In this document: piece by piece, positions 49,135 through 63,900 of the stretch
How positions within the stretch are numbered: position 1 is the first letter of the stretch
Layout of the letters: each line of letters begins with the position of its first letter
Assembly (NCBI RefSeq): GCF_051020955.1
Contig: NC_135022.1
Coordinates: 7,282,963 to 7,346,962 of the forward strand
Source of the DNA: Megalopta genalis
Taxonomy: Eukaryota > Arthropoda > Insecta > Hymenoptera > Halictidae
Length of the DNA: 64,000 bases
Reading direction: 5' to 3'
The notes under the pieces: model-generated
Seen by the model: the letters and a program-made list of their open reading frames with translations, nothing else
The model's database searches: none
What the model was told of the DNA's origin: nothing
Position numbers and translations under genes: made by a program

Positions 49135-52100
49135 AATGTCAGAAAATGGTACTTTACTCTTGTTAATTTTCGGTTTTTTCAATTATCTGAAAAAACCTAT
49201 CATCAGATTTTTTAAATACGAGAATCTTGCTTAACTAACGCTTTTACATTAGAATTAGGTATTGAGTACGAAATGTAATGTCAGAAAATGGCACTTCACT
49301 CTTGTGATTTTTCTGTTTTTTTCAATTTTCTGAAAAATCCTATCATTAGATTTTCTTCAAGACACAATATTCTTGCTTAGATAACGTTTTTACATAGGGA
49401 TTAAGCATTTAGAACGAAATCTAATGTCAGAAAATGACACTTTACTCTTGTGATTCTACGGTTTTTCCAATTTTCTGAAAAAACCTATCATTAGATTTTC
49501 TTCAAAGTACGATAATCCTGCTTAAATAACGTTTTTACATAGGGATTGAGCAGTTAGGACGAAATATTATGTCAGAAGATGGCACTTTACTCTTGTGAAT
49601 TTTCGGTTTTTTCAATTATCTGAAAAAACCTATCATCAGATTTTTTAAATACGAGAATCTTGCTTAACTAACGATTTTACATTAGAATTAGGTATTGAGT
49701 ACGAAATATAATGTCAGAAAATGGCGCTTTACTCTACTGATTTTTCTGTTTTTTCAACTTTCTGTAAAAACCAATCATTAGATTTTCTTCAAAGTACGAT
49801 ATTCTTGCTTATATATCGTTTCTACATAGGGATTAAGCATTTAGAACGAAATGTAACGTCAGAAAATGGCACTTTGCTCTTGTGATTTTTCGGTTTTTCC
49901 AATTTTCTGAAAAAAACTATCATTAGATTCTCTTCAAGACACAATATTCTTGCTTAGATAACGTTTTTACATAGGGATTAAGCATTTAGAACGAAATCTA
50001 ATGTCAGAAAATGACACTTTACTCTTGTGATTTTACGGTTTTTCCAATTTTCTGAAAAAACCTATCATCAGATTTTTTAAATACGAGAATCTTGCTTAAC
50101 TAACGATTTTACATTAGAATTAGGTATTGAGTACGAAATGTAATGTCAGAAAATGGCACTTTACTCTTGTGATTTTTCTGTTTTTTTCAATTTTCTGAAA
50201 AATCCTATCATTAGATTTTCTTCAAAATACGATATTCGTGCTTAAATAACGTTTTTACATAGGGATTAAGCATGTAGAACGAAATGTAACGTCAGAAAAT
50301 GGCACTTTGCTCTTGTGATTTTTCGGTTCTTCCAATTTTCTGAAAAAACCTATCATTAGATTTTCTTCAAGACACAATATTCTTGCTTAGATTACGTTTT
50401 TACATAGGGATTAAGCATGTAGAACGAAATGTAATGTCAGAAAATGGCACTTTGCTCTTGTGATTTTTCGGTTTTTCCAATTTTCTGAAAAAACCTATCA
50501 TTAGATTTTTTAAATACGAGAATCTTGCTTAACTAACGCTTTCACATTAGAATTAGGTATTGAGTACGAAATGTAATGTCAGAAAATGGCACTTTACTCT
50601 TGTGATTTTTCTGTTTTTTTCAATTTTCTGAAAAATCCTATCATTAGATTTTCTTCAAAATACGATATTCGTGCTTAAATAACGTTTTTACATAGGGATT
50701 ACGCATTTAGAACGAAATGTAATGTCAGAAAATGGCACATTACTCTTGTAATTTTTCGGTTTTTTTCAATTTTCTGAAAAATCCTATCATTAGATTTTCT
50801 TCAAAATACGATATTCGTGCTTAAATAACGTTTTTACATAGGGATTAAGCATTTAGAACGAAATGTAATGTCAGAAAATGGCACATTACTCTTGTGATTT
50901 TTCGGTTTTTTTCAATTTTCTGAAAAATCCTATCATTAGATTTTCTTCAAAATACGATATTCGTGCTTAAATAACGTTTTTACATAGGGATTGTGCAGTT
51001 AGGACGAAATGTTATGTCAGAAAATGGCACTTTACTCTTGTGAATTTTCGGTTTTTTCAATTATCTGAAAGAACCTATCACCAGATTTTTTAAATACGAG
51101 AATCTTGCTTAACTAACGCTTTTACATTAGAATTAGGTATTGAGTACGAAATGTAATGTCAGAAAATGTCACTTTACTCTTGTGAATTTTCGGTTTTTTC
51201 AATTTTCTGAAAAAGCCTATCATTAGATTTTCTTCAAAATACGATATTCCTGCTTAAATAACGTTTTTACATAGGGATTAAGCATGTAGAACGAAATGTA
51301 ACGTCAGAAAATGGCACTTTGCTCTTGTGATTTTTCGGTTTTTCCAATTTTCTGAAAAAACCTATCATTAGATTCTCTTCAAGACACAATATTCTTGCTT
51401 AACTAACGCTTTTACATTAGAATTAGGTATTGAGTACGAAATGTAATGTCAGAAAATGTCACTTTACTCTTGTGAATTTTCGGTTTTTTCAATTTTCTGA
51501 AAAAGCCTATCATTAGATTTTCTTCAAAGTACGATATTCCTGCTTAAATAACGCTTTTATATAGGGATTGAGCAGTTAGGACGAAATCTAATGTCAGAAA
51601 ATGGCACTTTACTCTTGTGAATTTTCGGTTTTTTCAATTATCTGAAAGAACCTATCATCAGATTTTTTAAATACGAGAATCTTGCTTAACTAACGCTTTT
51701 ACATTAGAATTAGGTATTGAGTACGAAATGTAATGTCAGAAAATGTCACACTACTCTTGTGAATTTTCGGTTTTTTCAATTTTCTGAAAAAACCTATCAT
51801 TAGATTTTCTTCAAAGTACGATATTCCTGCTTAAATAACGTTTTTACATAGGGACTGAGCAGTTAGGACGAAATCTAATGTCAGAAAATGACACTTTTTA
51901 CTCTTGTGAATTTTCGGTTTTTTCAATTATCTGAAAAAACCTATCATCAGATTTTTTAAATACGAGAATCTTGCTTAACTAACGCTTTTACATTAGAATT
52001 AGGTATTGAGTACGAAATGTAATGTCAGAAAATGGCACTTTACTCTTGTGATTTTCTGTTTTATTCAATTTTCTGAAAAATCCTATCATTAGATTTTCTT

Positions 52101-55100
52101 CAAAATACGATATTCGTGCTTAAATAACGTTTTTACATAGGGATTAAGCATGTAGAACGAAATGTAACGTCAGAAAATGGCACTTTGCTCTTGTGATTTT
52201 TCGGTTCTTCCAATTTTCTGAAAAAACCTATCATTAGATTTTCTTCAAGACACAATATTCTTGCTTAGATTACGTTTTTACATAGGGATTAAGCATGTAG
52301 AACGAAATGTAATGTCAGAAAATGGCACTTTGCTCTTGTGATTTTTCGGTTTTTCCAATTTTCTGAAAAAACCTATCATTAGATTTTTTAAATACGAGAA
52401 TCTTGCTTAACTAACGCTTTCACATTAGAATTAGGTATTGAGTACGAAATGTAATGTCAGAAAATGGCACTTTGCTCTTGTGATTTTTCTGTTTTTTTCA
52501 ATTTTCTGAAAAATCCTATCATTAGATTTTCTTCAAAATACGATATTCGTGCTTAAATAACGTTTTTACATAGGGATTAAGCATTTAGAACGAAATGTAA
52601 TGTCAGAAAATGGCACATTACTCTTGTAATTTTTCGGTTTTTTTCAATTTTCTGAAAAATCCTATCATTAGATTTTCTTCAAAATACGATATTCGTGCTT
52701 AAATAACGTTTTTACATAGGGATTAAGCATTTAGAACGAAATGTAATGTCAGAAAATGGCACATTACTCTTGTGATTTTTCGGTTTTTTTCAATTTTCTG
52801 AAAAATCCTATCATTAGATTTTCTTCAAAATACGATATTCGTGCTTAAATAACGTTTTTACATAGGGATTGTGCAGTTAGGACGAAATGTTATGTCAGAA
52901 AATGGCACTTTACTCTTGTGAATTTTCGGTTTTTTCAATTATCTGAAAGAACCTATCACCAGATTTTTTAAATACGAGAATCTTGCTTAACTAACGCTTT
53001 TACATTAGAATTAGGTATTGAGTACGAAATGTAATGTCAGAAAATGTCACTTTACTCTTGTGAATTTTCGGTTTTTTCAATTTTCTGAAAAAGCCTATCA
53101 TTAGATTTTCTTCAAAATACGATATTCCTGCTTAAATAACGTTTTTACATAGGGATTAAGCATGTAGAACGAAATGTAACGTCAGAAAATGGCACTTTGC
53201 TCTTGTGATTTTTCGGTTTTTCCAATTTTCTGAAAAAACCTATCATTAGATTCTCTTCAAGACACAATATTCTTGCTTAGATAACGTTTTTACATAGGGA
53301 TTAAGCATTTAGAACGAAATCTAATGTCAGAAAATGACACTTTACTCTTGTGATTTTACGGTTTTTCCAATTTTCTGAAAAAACCTATCATCAGATTTTT
53401 TAAATACGAGAATCTTGCTTAACTAACGATTTTACATTAGAATTAGGTATTGAGTACGAAATATAATGTCAGAAAATGGCGCTTTACTCTAGTAATTTTT
53501 CGGTTTTTTCAATTTTCTGAAAGAATCTATCATTAGATCTTTTAAATACGAGAATCTTGCTTAACTACCGATTTTACATTAGAATTAAGTATTTAGAACG
53601 AAAACTAAAGTCAGAAAATGGCACTTTACTCTTGTGACTTTTCTGTTTTTTTCAATTTTCTGAAAAATCCTATCATTAGATTTTCTTCAAAGTACGATAT
53701 TCTTGCTTATATATCGTGTTTACATAGGAATTAAGCATTTAGAACGAAATCTAATGTCAGAAAATGGCACTTTACTCTTGTGAATTTTCGGTTTTTTCAA
53801 TTTTCTGAAAAAACTTATCATTAGATTTTCTTCAAAGTACGATAATCCTGCTTAAATAACGTTTCTACATAGGGACTGAGCAGTTAGGACGAAATCTAAT
53901 GTCAGAAAATGGCACTTTACTCTTGTTAATTTTCGGTTTTTTCAATTATCTGAAAAAACCTATCATCAGATTTTTTAAATACGAGAATCTTGCTTAACTA
54001 ACGCTTTTACATTAGAATTAGGTATTGAGTACGAAATGTAATGTCAGAAAATGGCACTTCACTCTTGTGATTTTTCTGTTTTTTTCAATTTTCTGAAAAA
54101 TCCTATCATTAGATTTTCTTCAAGACACAATATTCTTGCTTAGATAACGTTTTTACATAGGGATTAAGCATTTAGAACGAAATCTAATGTCAGAAAATGA
54201 CACTTTACTCTTGTGATTCTACGGTTTTTCCAATTTTCTGAAAAAACCTATCATTAGATTTTCTTCAAAGTACGATAATCCTGCTTAAATAACGTTTTTA
54301 CATAGGGATTGAGCAGTTAGGACGAAATATTATGTCAGAAGATGGCACTTTACTCTTGTGAATTTTCGGTTTTTTCAATTATCTGAAAAAACCTATCATC
54401 AGATTTTTTAAATACGAGAATCTTGCTTAACTAACGATTTTACATTAGAATTAGGTATTGAGTACGAAATATAATGTCAGAAAATGGCGCTTTACTCTAG
54501 TGATTTTTCTGTTTTTTCAACTTTCTGTAAAAACCAATCATTAGATTTTCTTCAAAGTACGATATTCTTGCTTAAATATCGTTTCTACATAGGGATTAAG
54601 CATTTAGAACGATATCTAATGTCAGAAAATGGCACTTTACTCTTGTGAATTTTCGGTTTTTTCAATTTTCTGAAAAAACCTATCATTAGATTTCCTTCAA
54701 AGTACGATAATCCTGCTTAAATAACGTTTTTACATAGGCATTGAGCAGTTAGGACGAAATCTAATGTCAGAAAATGTCACTTTACTCTTGTGAATTTTCG
54801 GTTTTTTCAATTTTCTGAAAAAGCCTATCATTAGATTTTCTTCAAAATACGATATTCCTGCTTAAATAACGTTTTTACATAGGGATTAAGCATGTAGAAC
54901 GAAATGTAACGTCAGAAAATGGCACTTTGCTCTTGTGATTTTTCGGTTTTTCCAATTTTCTGAAAAAACCTATCATTAGATTCTCTTCAAGACACAATAT
55001 TCTTGCTTAGATAACGTTTTTACATAGGGATTAAGCATTTAGAACGAAATCTAATGTCAGAAAATGACACTTTACTCTTGTGATTTTACGGTTTTTCCAA

Positions 55101-55195
55101 TTTTCTGAAAAAACCTATCATCAGATTTTTTAAATACGAGAATCTTGCTTAACTAACGATTTTACATTAGAATTAGGTATTGAGTACGAAATGTA
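49135..55195 (+). repeat. Higher-order block H4, copy 1 (offset 8,805 bp)
   Basis: Repeated at about 57,940 to the window end, 61 monomers away. Markers: GATTCTACGG 49452 / 58257 and 54215 / 63020, ACTCTACTGA 49731 / 58536, CTGTTTTATTCAA near 52057 / 60862. A smaller offset of 4,763 bp (33 monomers) links 47.5-49.7 kb with 52.3-54.5 kb, so this block is itself compound. Confidence 0.85.
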
Positions 55196-57939
55196 ATGTC
55201 AGAAAATGGCACTTTACTCTTGTGATTTTTCTGTTTTTTTCAATTTTCTGAAAAATCCTATCATTAGATTTTCTTCAAAATACGATATTCGTGCTTAAAT
55301 AACGTTTTTACATAGGGATTAAGCATTTAGAACGAAATGTAATGTCAGAAAATGGCACATTACTCTTGTAATTTTTCGGTTTTTTTCAATTTTCTGAAAA
55401 ATCCTATCATTAGATTTTCTTCAAAATACGATATTCGTGCTTAAATAACGTTTTTACATAGGGATTAAGCATTTAGAACGAAATGTAATGTCAGAAAATG
55501 GCACATTACTCTTGTGATTTTTCGGTTTTTTTCAATTTTCTGAAAAATCCTATCATTAGATTTTCTTCAAAATACGATATTCGTGCTTAAATAACGTTTT
55601 TACATAGGGATTGTGCAGTTAGGACGAAATGTTATGTCAGAAAATGGCACTTTACTCTTGTGAATTTTCGGTTTTTTCAATTATCTGAAAGAACCTATCA
55701 CCAGATTTTTTAAATACGAGAATCTTGCTTAACTAACGCTTTTACATTAGAATTAGGTATTGAGTACGAAATGTAATGTCAGAAAATGTCATTTTACTCT
55801 TGTGAATTTTCGGTTTTTTCAATTTTCTGAAAAAGCCTATCATTAGATTTTCTTCAAAGTACGATATTCCTGCTTAAATAACGTTTTTATATAGGGATTG
55901 AGCAGTTAGGACGAAATCTAATGTCAGAAAATGGCACTTTACTCTTGTGAATTTTCGGTTTTTTCAATTATCTGAAAGAACCTATCATCAGATTTTTTAA
56001 ATACGAGAATCTTGCTTAACTAACGCTTTTACATTAGAATTAGGTATTGAGTACGAAATGTAATGTCAGAAAATGTCACTTTACTCTTGTGAATTTTCGG
56101 TTTTTTCAATTTTCTGAAAAAGCCTATCATTAGATTTTCTTCAAAATACGATATTCCTGCTTAAATAACGTTTTTACATAGGGATTAAGCATGTAGAACG
56201 AAATGTAACGTCAGAAAATGGCACTTTGCTCTTGTGATTTTTCGGTTTTTCCAATTTTCTGAAAAAACCTATCATTAGATTCTCTTCAAGACACAATATT
56301 CTTGCTTAGATAACGTTTTTACATAGGGATTAAGCATTTAGAACGAAATCTAATGTCAGAAAATGACACTTTACTCTTGTGATTTTACGGTTTTTCCAAT
56401 TTTCTGAAAAAACCAATCATCAGATTTTTTAAATACGAGAATCTTGCTTAACTAACGATTTTACATTAGAATTAGGTATTGAGTACGAAATGTAATGTCA
56501 GAAAATGGCACTTCACTCTTGTGATTTTTCTGTTTTCTTCAATTTTCTGAAAAATCCTATCATTAGATTTTCTTCAAGACACAATATTCTTGCTTAGATA
56601 ACGTTTTTACATAGGGATTAAGCATTTAGAACGAAATCTAATGTCAGAAAATGACACTTTACTCTTGTGATTCTACGGTTTTTCCAATTTTCTGAAAAAA
56701 CCTATCATTAGATTTTCTTCAAAGTACGATAATCCTGCTTAAATAACGTTTTTACATAGGGATTGAGCAGTTAGGACGAAATATTATGTCAGAAGATGGC
56801 ACTTTACTCTTGTGAATTTTCGGTTTTTTCAATTATCTGAAAAAACCTATCATCAGATTTTTTAAATACGAGAATCTTGCTTAACTAACGATTTTACATT
56901 AGAATTAGGTATTGAGTACGAAATATAATGTCAGAAAATGGCGCTTTACTCTAGTGATTTTTCTGTTTTTTCAACTTTCTGTAAAAACCAATCATTAGAT
57001 TTTCTTCAAAGTACGATATTCTTGCTTAAATATCGTTTCTACATAGGGATTAAGCATTTAGAACGATATCTAATGTCAGAAAATGGCACTTTACTCTTGT
57101 GAATTTTCGGTTTTTTCAATTTTCTGAAAAAACCTATCATTAGATTTTCTTCAAAGTACGATAATCCTGCTTAAATAACGTTTTTACATAGGCATTGAGC
57201 AGTTAGGACGAAATCTAATGTCAGAAAATGTCACTTTACTCTTGTGAATTTTCGGTTTTTTCAATTTTCTGAAAAAGCCTATCATTAGATTTTCTTCAAA
57301 ATACGATATTCCTGCTTAAATAACGTTTTTACATAGGGATTAAGCATGTAGAACGAAATGTAACGTCAGAAAATGGCACTTTGCTCTTGTGATTTTTCGG
57401 TTCTTCCAATTTTCTGAAAAAACCTATCATTAGATTCTCTTCAAGACACAATATTCTTGCTTAGATAACGTTTTTACATAGGGATTAAGCATTTAGAACG
57501 AAATCTAATGTCAGAAAATGACACTTTACTCTTGTGATTTTACGGTTTTTCCAATTTTCTGAAAAAACCTATCATCAGATTTTTTAAATACGAGAATCTT
57601 GCTTAACTAACGATTTTACATTAGAATTAGGTATTGAGTACGAAATGTAATGTCAGAAAATGGCACTTTACTCTTGTGATTTTTCTGTTTTTTTCAATTT
57701 TCTGAAAAATCCTATCATTAGATTTTCTTCAAAATACGATATTCGTGCTTAAATAACGTTTTTACATAGGGATTAAGCATGTAGAACGAAATGTAACGTC
57801 AGAAAATGGCACTTTGCTCTTGTGATTTTTCGGTTCTTCCAATTTTCTGAAAAAACCTATCATTAGATTTTCTTCAAGACACAATATTCTTGCTTAGATT
57901 ACGTTTTTACATAGGGATTAAGCATGTAGAACGAAATGT

Positions 57940-60900
57940 AATGTCAGAAAATGGCACTTTACTCTTGTTAATTTTCGGTTTTTTCAATTATCTGAAAAAA
58001 CCTATCATCAGATTTTTTAAATACGAGAATCTTGCTTAACTAACGATTTTACATTAGAATTAGGTATTGAGTACGAAATGTAATGTCAGAAAATGGCACT
58101 TCACTCTTGTGATTTTTCTGTTTTTTTCAATTTTCTGAAAAATCCTATCATTAGATTTTCTTCAAGACACAATATTCTTGCTTAGATAACGTTTTTACAT
58201 AGGGATTAAGCATTTAGAACGAAATCTAATGTCAGAAAATGACACTTTACTCTTGTGATTCTACGGTTTTTCCAATTTTCTGAAAAAACCTATCATTAGA
58301 TTTTCTTCAAAGTACGATAATCCTGCTTAAATAACGTTTTTACATAGGGATTGAGCAGTTAGGACGAAATATTATGTCAGAAGATGGCACTTTACTCTTG
58401 TGAATTTTCGGTTTTTTCAATTATCTGAAAAAACCTATCATCAGATTTTTTAAATACGAGAATCTTGCTTAACTAACGATTTTACATTAGAATTAGGTAT
58501 TGAGTACGAAATATAATGTCAGAAAATGGCGCTTTACTCTACTGATTTTTCTGTTTTTTCAACTTTCTGTAAAAACCAATCATTAGATTTTCTTCAAAGT
58601 ACGATATTCTTGCTTATATATCGTTTCTACATAGGGATTAAGCATTTAGAACGAAATGTAACGTCAGAAAATGGCACTTTGCTCTTGTGATTTTTCGGTT
58701 TTTCCAATTTTCTGAAAAAAACTATCATTAGATTCTCTTCAAGACACAATATTCTTGCTTAGATAACGTTTTTACATAGGGATTAAGCATTTAGAACGAA
58801 ATCTAATGTCAGAAAATGACACTTTACTCTTGTGATTTTACGGTTTTTCCAATTTTCTGAAAAAACCTATCATCAGATTTTTTAAATACGAGAATCTTGC
58901 TTAACTAACGATTTTACATTAGAATTAGGTATTGAGTACGAAATGTAATGTCAGAAAATGGCACTTTACTCTTGTGATTTTTCTGTTTTTTTCAATTTTC
59001 TGAAAAATCCTATCATTAGATTTTCTTCAAAATACGATATTCGTGCTTAAATAACGTTTTTACATAGGGATTAAGCATGTAGAACGAAATGTAACGTCAG
59101 AAAATGGCACTTTGCTCTTGTGATTTTTCGGTTCTTCCAATTTTCTGAAAAAACCTATCATTAGATTTTCTTCAAGACACAATATTCTTGCTTAGATTAC
59201 GTTTTTACATAGGGATTAAGCATGTAGAACGAAATGTAATGTCAGAAAATGGCACTTTGCTCTTGTGATTTTTCGGTTTTTCCAATTTTCTGAAAAAACC
59301 TATCATTAGATTTTTTAAATACGAGAATCTTGCTTAACTAACGCTTTCACATTAGAATTAGGTATTGAGTACGAAATGTAATGTCAGAAAATGGCACTTT
59401 ACTCTTGTGATTTTTCTGTTTTTTTCAATTTTCTGAAAAATCCTATCATTAGATTTTCTTCAAAATACGATATTCGTGCTTAAATAACGTTTTTACATAG
59501 GGATTACGCATTTAGAACGAAATGTAATGTCAGAAAATGGCACATTACTCTTGTAATTTTTCGGTTTTTTTCAATTTTCTGAAAAATCCTATCATTAGAT
59601 TTTCTTCAAAATACGATATTCGTGCTTAAATAACGTTTTTACATAGGGATTAAGCATTTAGAACGAAATGTAATGTCAGAAAATGGCACATTACTCTTGT
59701 GATTTTTCGGTTTTTTTCAATTTTCTGAAAAATCCTATCATTAGATTTTCTTCAAAATACGATATTCGTGCTTAAATAACGTTTTTACATAGGGATTGTG
59801 CAGTTAGGACGAAATGTTATGTCAGAAAATGGCACTTTACTCTTGTGAATTTTCGGTTTTTTCAATTATCTGAAAGAACCTATCACCAGATTTTTTAAAT
59901 ACGAGAATCTTGCTTAACTAACGCTTTTACATTAGAATTAGGTATTGAGTACGAAATGTAATGTCAGAAAATGTCACTTTACTCTTGTGAATTTTCGGTT
60001 TTTTCAATTTTCTGAAAAAGCCTATCATTAGATTTTCTTCAAAATACGATATTCCTGCTTAAATAACGTTTTTACATAGGGATTAAGCATGTAGAACGAA
60101 ATGTAACGTCAGAAAATGGCACTTTGCTCTTGTGATTTTTCGGTTTTTCCAATTTTCTGAAAAAACCTATCATTAGATTCTCTTCAAGACACAATATTCT
60201 TGCTTAACTAACGCTTTTACATTAGAATTAGGTATTGAGTACGAAATGTAATGTCAGAAAATGTCACTTTACTCTTGTGAATTTTCGGTTTTTTCAATTT
60301 TCTGAAAAAGCCTATCATTAGATTTTCTTCAAAGTACGATATTCCTGCTTAAATAACGTTTTTATATAGGGATTGAGCAGTTAGGACGAAATCTAATGTC
60401 AGAAAATGGCACTTTACTCTTGTGAATTTTCGGTTTTTTCAATTATCTGAAAGAACCTATCATCAGATTTTTTAAATACGAGAATCTTGCTTAACTAACG
60501 CTTTTACATTAGAATTAGGTATTGAGTACGAAATGTAATGTCAGAAAATGTCACACTACTCTTGTGAATTTTCGGTTTTTTCAATTTTCTGAAAAAACCT
60601 ATCATTAGATTTTCTTCAAAGTACGATATTCCTGCTTAAATAACGTTTTTACATAGGGACTGAGCAGTTAGGACGAAATCTAATGTCAGAAAATGACACT
60701 TTTTACTCTTGTGAATTTTCGGTTTTTTCAATTATCTGAAAAAACCTATCATCAGATTTTTTAAATACGAGAATCTTGCTTAACTAACGCTTTTACATTA
60801 GAATTAGGTATTGAGTACGAAATGTAATGTCAGAAAATGGCACTTTACTCTTGTGATTTTCTGTTTTATTCAATTTTCTGAAAAATCCTATCATTAGATT

Positions 60901-63900
60901 TTCTTCAAAATACGATATTCGTGCTTAAATAACGTTTTTACATAGGGATTAAGCATGTAGAACGAAATGTAACGTCAGAAAATGGCACTTTGCTCTTGTG
61001 ATTTTTCGGTTCTTCCAATTTTCTGAAAAAACCTATCATTAGATTTTCTTCAAGACACAATATTCTTGCTTAGATTACGTTTTTACATAGGGATTAAGCA
61101 TGTAGAACGAAATGTAATGTCAGAAAATGGCACTTTGCTCTTGTGATTTTTCGGTTTTTCCAATTTTCTGAAAAAACCTATCATTAGATTTTTTAAATAC
61201 GAGAATCTTGCTTAACTAACGCTTTCACATTAGAATTAGGTATTGAGTACGAAATGTAATGTCAGAAAATGGCACTTTGCTCTTGTGATTTTTCTGTTTT
61301 TTTCAATTTTCTGAAAAATCCTATCATTAGATTTTCTTCAAAATACGATATTCGTGCTTAAATAACGTTTTTACATAGGGATTAAGCATTTAGAACGAAA
61401 TGTAATGTCAGAAAATGGCACATTACTCTTGTAATTTTTCGGTTTTTTTCAATTTTCTGAAAAATCCTATCATTAGATTTTCTTCAAAATACGATATTCG
61501 TGCTTAAATAACGTTTTTACATAGGGATTAAGCATTTAGAACGAAATGTAATGTCAGAAAATGGCACATTACTCTTGTGATTTTTCGGTTTTTTTCAATT
61601 TTCTGAAAAATCCTATCATTAGATTTTCTTCAAAATACGATATTCGTGCTTAAATAACGTTTTTACATAGGGATTGTGCAGTTAGGACGAAATGTTATGT
61701 CAGAAAATGGCACTTTACTCTTGTGAATTTTCGGTTTTTTCAATTATCTGAAAGAACCTATCACCAGATTTTTTAAATACGAGAATCTTGCTTAACTAAC
61801 GCTTTTACATTAGAATTAGGTATTGAGTACGAAATGTAATGTCAGAAAATGTCACTTTACTCTTGTGAATTTTCGGTTTTTTCAATTTTCTGAAAAAGCC
61901 TATCATTAGATTTTCTTCAAAATACGATATTCCTGCTTAAATAACGTTTTTACATAGGGATTAAGCATGTAGAACGAAATGTAACGTCAGAAAATGGCAC
62001 TTTGCTCTTGTGATTTTTCGGTTTTTCCAATTTTCTGAAAAAACCTATCATTAGATTCTCTTCAAGACACAATATTCTTGCTTAGATAACGTTTTTACAT
62101 AGGGATTAAGCATTTAGAACGAAATCTAATGTCAGAAAATGACACTTTACTCTTGTGATTTTACGGTTTTTCCAATTTTCTGAAAAAACCTATCATCAGA
62201 TTTTTTAAATACGAGAATCTTGCTTAACTAACGATTTTACATTAGAATTAGGTATTGAGTACGAAATATAATGTCAGAAAATGGCGCTTTACTCTAGTAA
62301 TTTTTCGGTTTTTTCAATTTTCTGAAAGAATCTATCATTAGATCTTTTAAATACGAGAATCTTGCTTAACTACCGATTTTACATTAGAATTAAGTATTTA
62401 GAACGAAAACTAAAGTCAGAAAATGGCACTTTACTCTTGTGACTTTTCTGTTTTTTTCAATTTTCTGAAAAATCCTATCATTAGATTTTCTTCAAAGTAC
62501 GATATTCTTGCTTATATATCGTGTTTACATAGGGATTAAGCATTTAGAACGAAATCTAATGTCAGAAAATGGCACTTTACTCTTGTGAATTTTCGGTTTT
62601 TTCAATTTTCTGAAAAAACTTATCATTAGATTTTCTTCAAAGTACGATAATCCTGCTTAAATAACGTTTCTACATAGGGACTGAGCAGTTAGGACGAAAT
62701 CTAATGTCAGAAAATGGCACTTTACTCTTGTTAATTTTCGGTTTTTTCAATTATCTGAAAAAACCTATCATCAGATTTTTTAAATACGAGAATCTTGCTT
62801 AACTAACGCTTTTACATTAGAATTAGGTATTGAGTACGAAATGTAATGTCAGAAAATGGCACTTCACTCTTGTGATTTTTCTGTTTTTTTCAATTTTCTG
62901 AAAAATCCTATCATTAGATTTTCTTCAAGACACAATATTCTTGCTTAGATAACGTTTTTACATAGGGATTAAGCATTTAGAACGAAATCTAATGTCAGAA
63001 AATGACACTTTACTCTTGTGATTCTACGGTTTTTCCAATTTTCTGAAAAAACCTATCATTAGATTTTCTTCAAAGTACGATAATCCTGCTTAAATAACGT
63101 TTTTACATAGGGATTGAGCAGTTAGGACGAAATATTATGTCAGAAGATGGCACTTTACTCTTGTGAATTTTCGGTTTTTTCAATTATCTGAAAAAACCTA
63201 TCATCAGATTTTTTAAATACGAGAATCTTGCTTAACTAACGATTTTACATTAGAATTAGGTATTGAGTACGAAATATAATGTCAGAAAATGGCGCTTTAC
63301 TCTAGTGATTTTTCTGTTTTTTCAACTTTCTGTAAAAACCAATCATTAGATTTTCTTCAAAGTACGATATTCTTGCTTAAATATCGTTTCTACATAGGGA
63401 TTAAGCATTTAGAACGAAATCTAATGTCAGAAAATGGCACTTTACTCTTGTGAATTTTCGGTTTTTTCAATTTTCTGAAAAAACCTATCATTAGATTTCC
63501 TTCAAAGTACGATAATCCTGCTTAAATAACGTTTTTACATAGGCATTGAGCAGTTAGGACGAAATCTAATGTCAGAAAATGTCACTTTACTCTTGTGAAT
63601 TTTCGGTTTTTTCAATTTTCTGAAAAAGCCTATCATTAGATTTTCTTCAAAATACGATATTCCTGCTTAAATAACGTTTTTACATAGGGATTAAGCATGT
63701 AGAACGAAATGTAACGTCAGAAAATGGCACTTTGCTCTTGTGATTTTTCGGTTTTTCCAATTTTCTGAAAAAACCTATCATTAGATTCTCTTCAAGACAC
63801 AATATTCTTGCTTAGATAACGTTTTTACATAGGGATTAAGCATTTAGAACGAAATCTAATGTCAGAAAATGACACTTTACTCTTGTGATTTTACGGTTTT

